NCBI RefSeq assembly: GCF_014898055.3 | Contig: NW_023601433.1 | Coordinates: 22,371,641-22,435,640, forward strand | Length of the DNA stretch: 64,000 bases | Reading direction: 5' to 3' | Origin: Talpa occidentalis | Taxonomy: Eukaryota; Chordata; Mammalia; Eulipotyphla; Talpidae | Part shown: positions 22,038 through 34,299 of the stretch, one piece after another | How positions within the stretch are numbered: the first letter of the stretch is position 1 | Layout: each line of letters starts with the position of its first letter | Position numbers and translations under genes: made by a program | Notes under the pieces: model-generated | Seen by the model: the letters and a program-made list of their open reading frames with translations, nothing else | Databases searched by the model: none | What the model was told of the DNA's origin: nothing

Positions 22038-23063
22038 ATGCCGGCCAGTACCAGCAACACAGTGTCACAAGGAATACGGCAAATTAGAAAACAGGCAGTA
22101 GGGAGTAGAAAAACAACATGCAACCCAGCAACTCCTCAGCAAAATAGCACACCACAAAAAGAAAACCATCTACCAGATTGCAACGACAGTAACTTGGAAG
22201 AACTTCTGAGCCTTCCAGATAGAGAATTTAAAATTGCTGTGATTAAAAAACTGACAGAAGTCATAAAGGAAAACAATGATAAGGGGAAAATAATTAATGA
22301 CCAGAAGAATGAAATTGAGTCCCTAAAGAGGGAAGTAAAAGAAATGCAGGAGATCAAAGAATTAATGGAGACGCTAAAGAACTCTGGGAAAAGCAGTGAA
22401 AGCAGAATAGATGAAATGGAAGAACGAATAAGTACTCTTGAAGACACAGAAATAAAAAGAACTAAAACAGAAAAGGAAGGAGAAGTACGAAGGAAAAAGA
22501 CCGAAGAAAGACTTCGGGAACTATCTGACTCCATGAGGAAAGGAAATATAAGAGTTATAGGAATCCCAGAAGGAGAGGAGAGAGATGTAGGAACAGAGAA
22601 AATATTCATGGATATAATTGAAGAGAACTTCCCAAACGCTAAGAAGGATCTGAAAATTGATATACAAGAAGCAAGAAGAACACCAAACTTCCACGACGAA
22701 AGGAAAAATACAGCAAGACACATAATAGTAAAGCTCCCAAGAATCCAAGACAAAGAAAAAATAATGAAACTAACAAGAGGGAAGAAACAGATAACATTCA
22801 AAGGGAAACCAATCAGACTGACATCAGACTTCTCTGAAGAAACACTACGGGCAAGGAGAGAGTGGAGGGACATAGTCAACAGACTCCAAGAAAACAGATG
22901 CCAACCAAGAATACTCTATCCCGCAAAGCTCTCCTTCCTCTTTGAAGAAAGAATATGGACCTTCCCAGACAAACAGAAACTCCGGAATTTCATTGCGACT
23001 AAACCCCCACTCAAAAAAATACTACAAGGAGTCCTAAAGCCAGAACCTCAGAGGGACGAATAA
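22038..23063 (+). CDS. L1 ORF1p, RNA-binding chaperone (intact)
   Basis: 341-residue open frame of normal L1 ORF1p length. ORF1p trimerises, coats L1 RNA and acts as a nucleic-acid chaperone in the ribonucleoprotein. An N-terminal region of about 55 residues rich in Gln, Thr and Asn precedes a coiled coil of charged heptads (about 55-165). The RRM domain starts at NIRVIGIPEGEE (residue 170) and includes the EARRTP segment at about 211-216. The C-terminal domain (about 255-335) has RILYPAKLSF and a lysine-rich end. The start follows a GC-rich 5'UTR in the context AAGATGC. No internal stop or frameshift is visible, so this ORF is potentially functional. Confidence 0.95.
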   Translation: MPASTSNTVSQGIRQIRKQAVGSRKTTCNPATPQQNSTPQKENHLPDCNDSNLEELLSLPDREFKIAVIKKLTEVIKENNDKGKIINDQKNEIESLKREVKEMQEIKELMETLKNSGKSSESRIDEMEERISTLEDTEIKRTKTEKEGEVRRKKTEERLRELSDSMRKGNIRVIGIPEGEERDVGTEKIFMDIIEENFPNAKKDLKIDIQEARRTPNFHDERKNTARHIIVKLPRIQDKEKIMKLTRGKKQITFKGKPIRLTSDFSEETLRARREWRDIVNRLQENRCQPRILYPAKLSFLFEERIWTFPDKQKLRNFIATKPPLKKILQGVLKPEPQRDE

Positions 23064-23131
23064 CAACAAAAGAAGGCCAAAGAAAGTTATTAAAAGAATA
23101 AATAAATAAAATCAAAGGAAAGACAAACACA

Positions 23132-26100
23132 ATGGCAAATACAGATGCTAACATATCAATATTAACTCTAAATGTAAATGGACTAAACTCTCCAATAAAA
23201 AGACACAGAGTTGCAGGCTGGATTAAGAAACAAAACCCAACCTTTTGCTGTCTCCAGGAAACACATTTAGCTGCAAAAGATAAAAATAGACTCAAAGTTA
23301 AAGGATGGAAAACAATTCTACAAGCAAATGGACCAAAAAAGAAGGCAGGAACAGCTATACTCATATCAGATAAAACAGATTTCAAACTTAAAAAGATAAA
23401 AAGAGACCCCAGTGGTCATTACATTATGATCAAGGGGATAATACTTCAAGAAGAAATAACACTCATTAACATATATTCACCAAACGAAGGAGCACCAAAA
23501 TATATCAGACAACTATTGGCATCTCTGAAAACAGACATCAGAGAAAACACATACGTAGTGGGAGACTTCAACACACCACTATCAACAATGGATAGATCAA
23601 CAAGACAAAAAATAAGTAAAGACACTAAAGCTCTAAATAAGGATCTAGAGTGCTTAGGCTTAACAGACATATATAGAACACTAAACCTAAAAAAATCTGA
23701 GTATACATTTTTCTCAAGCGCACACGGATCATTCTCTAGGATCGATCACATACTGGGGCACAAGACAAACATCAACAGATACACCAAGATTGAAATCATA
23801 CCAACCATCTTTTCTGACCATGAAGGCATCAAACTAGAAATAAACCATAAAGAGAAGGCAAGGTATTCTCCTACCTCGTGGAGATTGAAACCCACACTAC
23901 TGGAAGTCCACTGGACTAACGAGGAGATAAAAGAAGAAATTAAAAAATTCTTTGAATTGAATGACAAGGAGGACACCAATTTCCTAAATGTATGGGATGC
24001 AGCAAAAGCAGTAATAAGAGGAAAATATATAGCAATAGATGCTCACATCAAGAAACAAGAAAGAACTCAAAGAAACAACCTAATCTCGAAACTCAAAGAT
24101 CTAGAAAAGAACAACAAAAAAGCCCCAAAACCAGTAGAAGAAAAGAAATAATAAAAACCAAAGCAGAAATAAATGAAATCGAAACTAAAAAACAATCCAA
24201 AAGATCAATGAAACCAAGAGCTGGTTCTTCGAAAAAATAAATAAAATAGATAAACCCCTTGCCAGGCTCACAAGGGCAAAAAGGGAGAAAGCACAAATAA
24301 ATAGGATAATAAATGAAAGAGGAGAAATCACAACGGACACAGCAGAAATCAAAAGAATTATTAATAACTACTATGAACAGTTATATGGAAACAAGTTTAA
24401 CAATCTAGAGGAGATGGACAAATTCCTACAACTCTACAATCACCCAAAGCTAGATAAAGAAGAAATAGAACACCTAAACAGACCAATTACAATTAGCGAA
24501 ATTGAAATGGTAATCAAAAACCTCCCCAAAAACAAAAGCCCAGGACCTGATGGATTTACAAATGAATTCTACCAAACATTCAGAGACGAATTGGTACCTA
24601 TCCTTCACAAACTCTTCCAAAAAATTGAGAAGGAAGGTATAATACCTAACACGTTCTATGAAGCCAACATTACACTAATACCAAAACCGAACAAGGACAA
24701 CACAAAAAAAGAAAACTATAGGCCAATCTCCCTAATGAACACTGATGCAAAAATCCTCAATAAAATTTTAGCTATCAGAATCCAACAGTGTATCCATAAA
24801 GTAATTCACCACGACCAAGTAGGATTCATTCCAGGGACACAAGGATGGTTTAACATCCGAAAATCAATCAACGTTATCCAACACATCAACAAAAAGAAAT
24901 ATAAAAACCATATGATAATATCAATAGATGCTGAGAAAGCTTTTGACAAAGTGCAACACCCATTCATGATAAAAGCCCTTGAAATTCTTGGGATACAAGG
25001 AACGTACCTCAACATCATAAAGGCCGTATATGACAAGCCAACAGCCAGTATCATTCTCAATGGTGAAAAGCTGAAAGCAATTCCATTAAGATCTGGAACA
25101 AGACAAGGATGTCCACTTTCACCACTGCTTTTCAATATAATACTGGAAGTCCTAGCCAGAGCAATAAGACAAGAGAAAGACATCCAAGGAATCCAAATAG
25201 GAAAAGAAGAAGTCAAACTATCACTCTTTGCAGATGATATGATAATATACATAGAGAACCCCAAAAACGCCACAGAAAAACTAATTCAACTCATCAATCA
25301 GTTCAGTAAAGTGGCAGGATACAAAATCAACACGCAAAAGTCAGTAGCCTTCCTATATACAAACAATAAATCTGAAGAAGAAGAAATCAAAAAAACCATC
25401 CCTTTTATTATTGAAACAAAAAAAATCAAATATTTGGGAATAAATCTAACAAAAGAGGTAAAGGACCTATACAAAGAAAACTATAAAACACTGTTAAAAG
25501 AAATAGAAGAAGACACAAAGAAATGGAAAGACATCCCCTGCTCATGGATTGGGAGAATAAACATTATTAAAATGGCCATCCTACCAAAAGCAATATACAG
25601 ATTCAATGCTATTCCAATCAAAATTTCAATGTCATTCTTCAAAGAAATAGAACAATTATTGATGAAATTCATATGGAATCACAAAAAACCCCGAATAGCC
25701 AAAGCTCTCCTGAAAAAAAAAAGAAGGGAATGGAGGCATCACACTCCCAGACTTCAAACTCTACTACAAAGCCATAATCATCAAAACTGCATGGTATTGG
25801 AACAAGAACAGACATACAGACCAATGGAATCGAATAGAAAATCCAGAAATAAACCCACAGATTTATGGTCAACTAATCTTTGACAAAGGAGCAAAGACTA
25901 TGCATTGGAGCAAAGAAAGTTTGTTCAATAAATGGTGCTGGGAAAACTGGGTCGCTACATGCAAAAGAATGAAGCTTGACCACTACCTCACACCATATAC
26001 AAAAATCAACTCAAAATGGATTAAAGAACTAGACATAAGACCTGAAACCATAAAATACATAGAAGGAAATATAGGCGAAACACTACGTGATTTGCATATC

Positions 26101-26958
26101 AAAGACATCTTTACAGACACATCACCCAAAGCAGTGATAGTGAAGGCAAAGATCAACAGCTGGGACTACATCAAATTAAAGAGCTTCTGCACAGCAAAAG
26201 AGACAATAACAAAAACAAAGAGAAACCCCACCAACTGGGAGAAAATTTTTGCACCCAACACTAATGATAAAGGACTGATCACAAAAATCTGCAAAGAGCT
26301 GATGAGACTCAACAACAACAAAGAAAATAATCCAGTCAAAAAATGGACAGAGGAACTAAAAAGAAACTTCTCTGAAGAGGAAATGCGAATGGCCAACAGG
26401 CATATGAAAAAATGTTCAACATCACTTGCAATCAGGGAAATGCAAATCAAAACTACCATGAGATACCATCTTACACCAGTGAGAATGGCACATATTAAAA
26501 AAACTAGCAACAACAAATGTTGGCGAGGTTGTGGAGAAAAAGGAACTCTTCTGCACTGTTGGTGGGAGTGCAAACTGGTCCAACCACTATGGAGAGCAGT
26601 GTGGAGATTTCTGGACCTACTAAACATAGAGCTTCCACAGGATCCAGCAATTCCACTCCTAGGTATTTACCCAAAGAACACAGAAACATCAATTCCAAAG
26701 AACACCTGCACCCCTATGTTTATAGCAGCACTGTTTACAATAGCTAAGCTTTGGAAACAGCCCAAATGCCCAAAAATAGATGACTGGATCAAGAAGATGT
26801 GGTACATATATACCATGGAATATTACTCAGCATTCAAAAAAGATAAATACATGCAATTTGCAGCAACATGGATGACGCTGGAAGGGATCATGCTCAGTGA
26901 AATAAGCCAAAAAGAAAAAGAAAAATACCGGATGGTCTCACTCATAGCAGGGATCTAG
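23132..26958 (+). pseudogene. L1 ORF2p, endonuclease-reverse transcriptase, frameshifted
   Basis: ORF2p nicks target DNA and copies L1 RNA. The frame changes three times, so this is scored as disrupted. Part 1 (23132-24151) is the apurinic-type endonuclease, with Asn14, Glu43, Asp145, Asn147, the SRID segment at about 202-205 and SDH at about 228-230. The reverse transcriptase lies mainly in 24414-25883, with [24 protein letters not shown] and the catalytic FADD at 25227-25238. The C-terminal part (from about 25730 to 26958) contains the CX3CX7HX4C cysteine motif near 26517-26565. Between parts the frame moves 2 to 1 near 24113-24119, 1 to 0 near 24187-24193 and 0 to 1 near 25712-25723. All other visible sequence stays open. 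Confidence 0.95.
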
Positions 26959-27140
26959 AAAACTTAAATAAGGGACCAGGAAAATGAATAACTATAAGAA
27001 AGTGAAAATCAAAATCAACAAAAACTATGAACCAGAGACACTTTTTGGGGGGTGGGGGGCGGGAGGGGAGGGATTGGGGTCAGAATGGGGGGATTGCAAT
27101 TGTATGGGGAATATAAAAATAAAATTTATTAATTAAAAAA
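26959..27140 (+). other. L1 3'UTR with G-rich tract and A tail
   Basis: Short 3'UTR after the ORF2 stop. It contains a run of G-blocks (about 27043-27090), the polypurine feature common in mammalian L1 3'UTRs, then AATAAAATTT and a terminal A-run meeting the target-site duplication. Confidence 0.85.
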
Positions 27141-27888
27141 AAAAGGTTAATAAAAGGTTTATTTACAAGGGAAAAGGAAATAAGGAAAATGTACAACTCA
27201 GGGAGAAAATAGGGAAATAAAGTCTTTAATGCGTCCTACCCGATCTGCTGACCTAGAAACCCAAAATGTACTCTCCGAGCTGGCTGGACGCTGCGAGGTG
27301 GTGGAGAGTCAAAATGGGGGAACCCTCCAAAGCCCACGTGTCTGGTTTTATACCAACCTGGCTGCTTAACCCCACCCTCAGGTCCCAGCCACCTTCCCTT
27401 TGGTGGTGATGGGATTTGGAGTTCCCAGTGTCTTTGGCTTTGGTCTGGGGTGGGGGTGGAGTCCACAAAGCCTGTATGGAATTAGCTCAGGACATCCTTT
27501 CCCCCTAACAATTCCCCCCTTTCACTTTATGCCACCATTTCCATGGTGATGAAGATCGAATATATGGATGTTGGGATGCAGTCTCAGATGAACATTTTTA
27601 CCAGGTTCCAGTGTGAAAGAAAACCAGTCCACAAAGCCTGTTTGAAATTAGCTTTAGGACATCCTTTTCCCCCTAACACTTTGGTGCCATTTAGTTTTCT
27701 ACAAAGAACAATCCTTTCTCTTGTCTGAGATACTCTGGCTGCCAGCACGTAGGGGAGAGTTGGGGGAGGTGGGGGTGTGACTATAGAATCTTCCTCTTTT
27801 CTCCTTACCTCATCCCTACTCTCTGCTGTACCTGTCACCCTGGGTCCAGATTCTATTTCAACTCAGAGACTGAACCTCTCACTGGGTG

Positions 27889-27894
27889 CACGCG

Positions 27895-27949
<55 letters not shown>
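27889..27949. repeat. (CG/CA)n microsatellite
   Basis: An alternating purine-pyrimidine run beginning CACGCGCACGCGCGCG and continuing as about 22 CA units. Prone to length polymorphism and able to form Z-DNA. Confidence 0.98.
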
Positions 27950-27951
<2 letters not shown>

Positions 27952-28934
27952 TAACCTTCCCAAATGTTTCCAAATCCTGATCTTTTATGGATTCAGCAGA
28001 AAGAAAAGGCTGGCTGACCTTCCCCACTACAAGCCCTGAGATGCCGATCTCTCTGCGTCAGGCAGTCACTGTGCGACCACTTTCTGGCTTTAATGTTTTT
28101 TCCCCCCAAATCTCTTAATGGTAACTGTGTACTCTCCCGATCTCTGTCCTCTTCAGTTAGTGTTATTTTGGGTATTTTATAGTAACTTCAGCAGGGTTCT
28201 GGAGGTGAGAAGATGTTCATGCTGGAATGATGTCTACCATGTTTAATCAGTCCTTCTAGAGAAATTATTGTGAACAAATACTGAGCATTTAAGAGATGGA
28301 TGTCTACCTAACATTAAGTGAAATGCTTGCAGTGGGAGTGAGTTTATTTAACTGAATTTTGAAACTTAGTATCTGTTCAGTTTTGACTTGTGTACCTGTT
28401 TAAAAAAATACAACTAAAATATTAATCTTTCTTATTAGTAGTTGCAGAATAGTAAACACATATGCTTATGTGCAGCAACCTGGGGCCATCATTCCAAACC
28501 TCAACTATGACTGCAGTGTGATAAAGGTGTGAGGGAGAAAACATCTTGTGGATAATATGCCAATCATTAGAACATGCTCTAGTTAGTGTGAAACCAGACA
28601 AAACCCCTAGAGACACCTAAAAAATTCTCCCTTAGTGAACAATTGCATGTGCTATTTCTTTGCCTTGATTTTAACCTAGAAGTATACTTGGAATATACAA
28701 TACCATATCCTTTGAATGTACTCACTAGTCCCACAAAATAAGTTCACCTCTGAACTAGAATAAAATCACTTGAAAGACATTCTAATGCTTTCTTTAGAAA
28801 GTTAATGTTACATGGAGAAACAAAATGACTTTTGGTTAATCTTAAAACTTCCAGAAGTATATATATTAACTGAATATAATTGATTATTTCAAATTCGATT
28901 TTCAAATATTTTTACTAAGTTAGAGAAAAAACTA

Positions 28935-29075
<141 letters not shown>

Positions 29076-29904
29076 TTAGTATTAAAACATTAAGGATAGA
29101 GTTTTACAGATATAAATAAGTTACACTAAAATCCAGGGTTTTAATGGAAAATATAATTGCCATTAGCTGTTCATTTCTGTGACAGTCAGCTGGTAAGAAG
29201 CACTCGCTGTTTTAAACAGAATACACATAGTCTCAATTCTCCAAAAGGCAATAGTGCTTTTTCTCAAAAGCCCTAAAACAAGCCAAACATTTTAAAGCCT
29301 AAGCTTGGAGGGGGCCACAGCAAACAAGAAGCACACCCACCCTTCACTTCAAGGTGATCACAAATGGCGACTATATAAAATACCTGGGCACCATTTTTAA
29401 GGACTTAGTGCCCAGACCTGCAGGTTGGTCAATGAGGAGGTGCTAACAGTTTCAGCTATTTGAATGGACAGATATTCTAAAGGCATAAAAGTGAAAAGAA
29501 GGAAAAGCACTGAGGCCCACAAAAGAAACTTGATGGGCACCAAAGATGAAGGGGAAAAGAGGAAGAGATGGAGTAAAAATTTCAAAACAATCTCAAAGAC
29601 AAAAACTCTGCATGCTGCATCCATGGTGTTCCATGAATTTTAGTATTGTGCAGCCATTATTTGGGATTAATTTGTTAGAGAAATCCATACTATCTGTTTG
29701 AATGGGCAGGGAGGCAAGCAAAAGAGTACTTTCCTGGAATAAGCTATCTGTAAGTGTAAATATCTGTGATGATGAGAGGATAAGGTAAAATCAAATGTCT
29801 TGACTACATGGCCCATTGATTATGTCTTTCTTGTAAGTGTAGGATGAAATGTAATTGTATCAGAAATCATAGCAGCCACCTGACAGTTGTGTTTATTGTT
29901 TTCT

Positions 29905-29905
29905 G

Positions 29906-29940
<35 letters not shown>
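29905..29940. repeat. (TG)n(AG)n compound microsatellite
   Basis: About eight TG units followed directly by ten AG units in RAB4A intron 2. Confidence 0.97.
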
Positions 29941-29942
<2 letters not shown>

Positions 29943-30709
29943 CTATGCCAACCTGCCACATGCCCAGATGGTGTAGAACTGGTATGGACATTCTGTTAGA
30001 ACAAACTATGAGGCAAACCTTAGAGTACAAGTCTTCAAGGCGTGACAGCCAAGGCCAAGGGCATCCTGACTTGACATGGCCACAAGATAAAGAAAGTAAA
30101 ACCTTTCCCTTACTGCTGTAGGCCACAGAGACCAACCAAGCAAGCATGCAGGTCTCCCTTGTGAGGAGCAGAGGAGGATTAGCAGGGAGAGTTCACCACA
30201 GAGGAGGGAGAGACTAAGAACCTGGGTACTTGCCCTGAATACCTTCTGGCTAGTTTTTCCTGAGAGGGTCCAATGCAAAGTCTTAGAAGGAAAACCAGTT
30301 GCTCAGTGAGTAAATACTCATTACACTTATAAAGGCTGGTTCTGTGACCAACTCATGCTGGTTGGCGTCACTAAATGGAGGGCTAGTGACCTTGTTCTTT
30401 TGGTTGATGAAGACGGAAGTAGCAGAATGCATTTTTAGAAATGTATTCTTCAAAGCTCTTTGCCAAGTCACCTGAGCTGTCTCTTTCACCACTTTACCCA
30501 CCACTCAGATATCTTGTGCACTTGCTTAAGCAGCACTTCATGAAATGAAACAAATGGTGTCTGTGCCTTGACCTGACTGCCACAAAGGAGGTCGCTCTCC
30601 ACAATTCTTCCTGTTACTAAGAAAGCACTTTACTTGAAGGGCATTTTCAGCCTATAGTCTGTTACTATATTTTGTAACAAAAAAAATCAACCTCTCTCAC
30701 CAAAACAGT

Positions 30710-30850
30710 GCAAGTCAATGGCAAAAGACGGGTTCTGTGGTCAAAAGTCCTGGGTATGTGCCTACCAAGCTATTAAGTGAGCACCCCAGAGCACACACCA
30801 ACTTCTCTAGACCTCTTTTCTTCACCTGCAAAGCAGAACTGAGGACAACA
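30710..30850 (+). mobile_element. MIR-like SINE fragment
   Basis: Contains acttctctagacctcttttc followed by ttcacctgcaaagcagaact, resembling the MIR 3' half. In RAB4A intron 2. Confidence 0.5.
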
Positions 30851-31227
30851 CCTGCCTTAACTACAAAACAAGGCCACCGAGGACCAAACATCATCTTATC
30901 CAAAAGGTAGTTTAAAGGCTTCCTGGGAGGCTCCCTCTCAGGAGATGGAATTCCTTGACTGCCTTCCACATCACCGTGTCTAGCTTTGTATCTGGAAGAT
31001 GTACAGTTATGAGTAACTATATGCTGAATGTTGAACCACTATATAATTAATATGCTAACTTAGTAAAACTCAATCTTTTACTAAGAGTTCAGTATAAAAG
31101 TCTAATGTTATTTTAAGTATTTATAAACTATACCCTTTCTTCTGAAAAAAGACTTGGAAGACATATGTGAGCAAGAGGGCACCGGCAGAAGACATACGGG
31201 GGACACTGACCACTTGATGTCACTTAC

Positions 31228-31308
31228 ATTTTTTTTCAATAAACTGATGAAGTAAGCAAGACTTGCCCGTTCCTGCATTTCCAATAACCAAGAACTTGAA
31301 CAAAAAAT
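31228..31308 (-). CDS. RAB4A: RAB4A coding exon 2
   Basis: An 81-base exon encoding residues 11-37, [20 protein letters not shown] and on to HQFIEKK, including the complete Walker A/P-loop GNAGTGKS. The acceptor is TTTTTCAG at 31309 onward and the donor is T|GTAAGTG at 31221-31227. It is in phase with exon 1 (Asp codon split G|AT). Confidence 0.96.
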
Positions 31309-32909
31309 CTGAAAAACAAGAAGAGACTGTTTAAACTTACTTTAAACAGATGCTACTACTTATCTATTCTTAGACTACGATCATAAAATTTAATGAAATC
31401 TTAGTTACTTAATACAACAATAATAAAGGAGGGAACCTGAGTATTTTGTGAAAATGACAATAAACATGTAAACTTACCAATTGCCTTTTTGATATTTGGC
31501 TCACATGCTAATTTTGTCATTTTTTTCAAACTGTGCTCTCAGCACAATTTCCTTTGATGTGAGAAATTTGAAAACTACTCTTGTAATGAATAAAATCTGT
31601 CCCTCTGCTAGCCACCACTCAAGTAAATAAGCAACACAGTGACCAGAAAAATTTCAAGTGTTTTCTGTACAAAAGAAAAAATATGGTGGACTAAAAGCCT
31701 ACTTCCTTTTTCTTTTTTAAAAACAGGTATAAGTTCCCCCCATGCTTGCAGATTATTATTGTTGTCTTGCCCTATTCCCCATCTACTGTGACTTAGCCTG
31801 CTTAGTCTGAAGTGTGAGATTTGCCTCCTTCAATATGGAGAGAGCAGTAGTTTCTTCTTTACATAGTGTGATATATTTAACTTGGGATTTTATTTTCCAT
31901 AAAATGTAAATAAAGGATTTCCCGAATGGGATATGCTAATTAGTACTATGTAGCACTGTCGCCTCACAGGGCGGCAGAGTTGGAGCGGCTGGGATGACAG
32001 AGTTACCCAAAGTCCATGTGGAGCAATGAGAAGCCTAGAGGGGCTACACAGGTGTGTAGTGTGCAGCCCCCATCCGAAGACAGTTATAATCACTGGAATC
32101 AGGTACAAAGGTGGGGCAAGTACACCAGGAGTGTACACATGTGGGGGTGGTACTGGGGATGTAAGCTAGGGTGGAGTGCCCAGGGTCTATTGCCAGGGGG
32201 CTCCATTGCTCCTGCTAGTCAAGGCATATTATTTCTATTCTAATATCTGCCTGCTGTTTTCAGCAGATACTGGTTTCCCAGTATGTTCCTCATACCAGGA
32301 CTTTTGGCCTGGATGAGAGAGAGGCTTCCTGCATGACCCTACATCTAGTTGACAAGCAGGAACTCTGGGCACCAAAACAATATCCTGAGAATAAGGAGGG
32401 CCAGGGATCCCACATAGCATCAGTCCCCTCCTTTATCCCCTCTTTCCAGGTTCATTTTTTCCTTGCTACCAAAGAACGTCAGTTCTGCGCAGCCCAGGAG
32501 CTGCAGAGCACCAAATCTCTTTCCCACCCTCACACTTTGATCCTAACCCACCATCTCTAACCCCTGTGCCTTCATGCCACCAGACTCACTTTTTGGCCCT
32601 GAAGATCCTGCACTCAGTATTCTGGATCTCTCATTCCTGGCCCTTTGAAACTGTTTCCTCCACCCTTCTTTTTCAGACCCAGAACAAGCACACTCTGCCC
32701 CAGCTCCTTCTTTCCCCCAGTGTAGTTCTCAAATAGTCCTCTTCTTTCTGATGCTTTCCCTAGCCCCATTGAAGAGCTCTAGTCATCATCAATCAATCAT
32801 TAAGCCTTTTCACCCTCATGATTTTTAAATAGTTATAATTACTTAAAGAATAGTACTATTGGAATTGTCAGCATTTTAAAGAACCAACAGTTTTAAGCTT
32901 CGCATTATG

Positions 32910-33670
32910 TGTTTGAAAACACACCACACCCATGCTCAAAGCAGTATTATTCATAGTAGCCAAAGTAAGAAAGCCACTGAAGTATTCATGGACAGAAAAA
33001 TGGATAAAGAGAATATGGCATATACATACAATGTAATACTATTTAACCTTCAAAGGGAAGGAAATTCTGACACATGCTACAACAATGCATGAAACTTCAG
33101 GATTTCGTGTTAAATGAAAAGGACAAGTACTCGGTGGTTTCATTTCTATGAGGCACCCAGCACAAACTCATAGAGCTAGAAAGCATGTTTCCAAAACCAT
33201 AGTCGTTTGCCGAGGGGCTAAGGGAAGAGAAAATGGGGTAATTGTGAATGGATATGCATATCACTTAGAAAGATGAAAAAGTTCTTGAGATAGTGGTGAT
33301 GATAGTTGTACAACAATGTGAATATACTTAATACCACTAAGCTGTAGGTTTAAAAATGGTTAAAAAATGGGCCTCCCCGGTGGCTCAGTGGTTGAGCGCT
33401 GGGTTGCAAAGCTGCCCGCAGCCTCTGCAGCGCCAGTTCGATCCCCGGCTGCTCCCCGGCCACCGGAGGAGGGTCCCGCATGGCGCGCAGACCTCTCCTG
33501 CCGCCCGCTGCTCCCCTCAGCAGTGTACTTCGGTCCTTCTGCCTGCTCTGCTCCCCGCTCTGGCTCTGGTGAATTCTCTCACCCTCCTGCGCTTCTGACT
33601 GTACCCAGTGCTTGTATAAATAAATAAACAAATAAATCTTTAAAAAAAAAATAAATAAAAATGGTTAAAA
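32910..33670 (+). mobile_element. Ancient L1M 3' end interrupted by a SINE
   Basis: ORF2 tail landmarks (catgctcaaagcagtattat, tggataaagagaatatggca) run into an L1M 3'UTR (agctgtaggtttaaaaatgg). A young SINE is inserted into the terminal A-rich part at 33366-33656. Confidence 0.8.
33366..33656 (+). mobile_element. tRNA-derived SINE, young subfamily
   Basis: Head GGCCTCCCCGGTGGCTCAG, box B GTTCGATCC, body and (TAAA)n tail. Duplications aaaaatggttaaaa at 33352-33365 and 33657-33670. Inserted into an L1M 3' end. Confidence 0.96.
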
Positions 33671-34299
33671 TGGTAAATCTTATGTATATTTTCCTGCACA
33701 GACCAAAAAAATATGCCAAGGCTAATTCTTTTCATTGAACAGTTTTTATAATCCAAGATTGAAGGGAAGATGGTTAAGACTGACAACTTACAATGAAAGT
33801 ATCTGACTTTCTCAATCTTGTTCAATATACTCTTACATGCCCCTCAGCAGAATGGGAAAAACACTCCCTTTGAAGATTAATCATCAGATGGTGCTGCAGA
33901 TGGACTTGAAATTCAAATTTAAATATCCAAGAGGCCAATGAACATCCAGTTCAAGAAAATAACAATAAAAGTGACTCCAGAATGTGCTATTACTGGGACA
34001 CTTGGAAGTAAATGTAGATTACTCTGGAAGGACCTCAGCCCAAGGTCTACAGAATTCCCATACATATGACCCCTCTGAAGATGAGCTCACAACCCAAAAT
34101 TATAAAACATTCAAGAAAAAGCGAAGGATCACCATGAGTGAGTCAGCAATCTGCAGAGAGATTATACTTTTAAGAACTTACTTAAAAAAGAACCTGATAA
34201 AGTATATGAAAGACAATTGATGAGTAAAAAAGGAATTTAACCCATAGGAATAAGAAAGAGAAGATAAATTTCCAGAATGCATCTAGAAATAAAAAATTC

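Larger units (their letters stand above)
20121..27140 (+). mobile_element. Near-full-length young LINE-1 with monomeric 5'UTR
   Basis: Non-LTR retrotransposon of about 7.0 kb, in antisense orientation to RAB4A. In order: ten tandem monomers (20121 to about 22010), ORF1 (22038-23063), a 68 bp spacer, ORF2 (23132-26958, frameshifted), a 3'UTR with a G-rich tract (about 27043-27080) and an A-rich tail. It is flanked by perfect 13 bp target-site duplications (aaaaggttaataa at 20108-20120 and 27141-27153). Perfect duplications and few lesions indicate a recent insertion. As it stands it cannot encode full-length ORF2p unless the A-run indels are sequencing errors. Confidence 0.97.

Noticed and set aside
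22136..22879. 247-residue minus-strand open frame
   Set aside because: Shadow of L1 ORF1 on the opposite strand, with composition typical of antisense of a Lys/Glu-rich coiled coil.
24806..26627. 155- and 153-residue minus-strand frames
   Set aside because: Antisense shadows of L1 ORF2.
25900..26958. A separate 352-residue gene
   Set aside because: This is the in-frame C-terminal third of L1 ORF2 after the third frameshift, including the cysteine motif.
33366..33440. tRNA gene at a SINE head
   Set aside because: A and B box-like motifs are present but the sequence does not fold as a complete cloverleaf and continues into the SINE body and tail.
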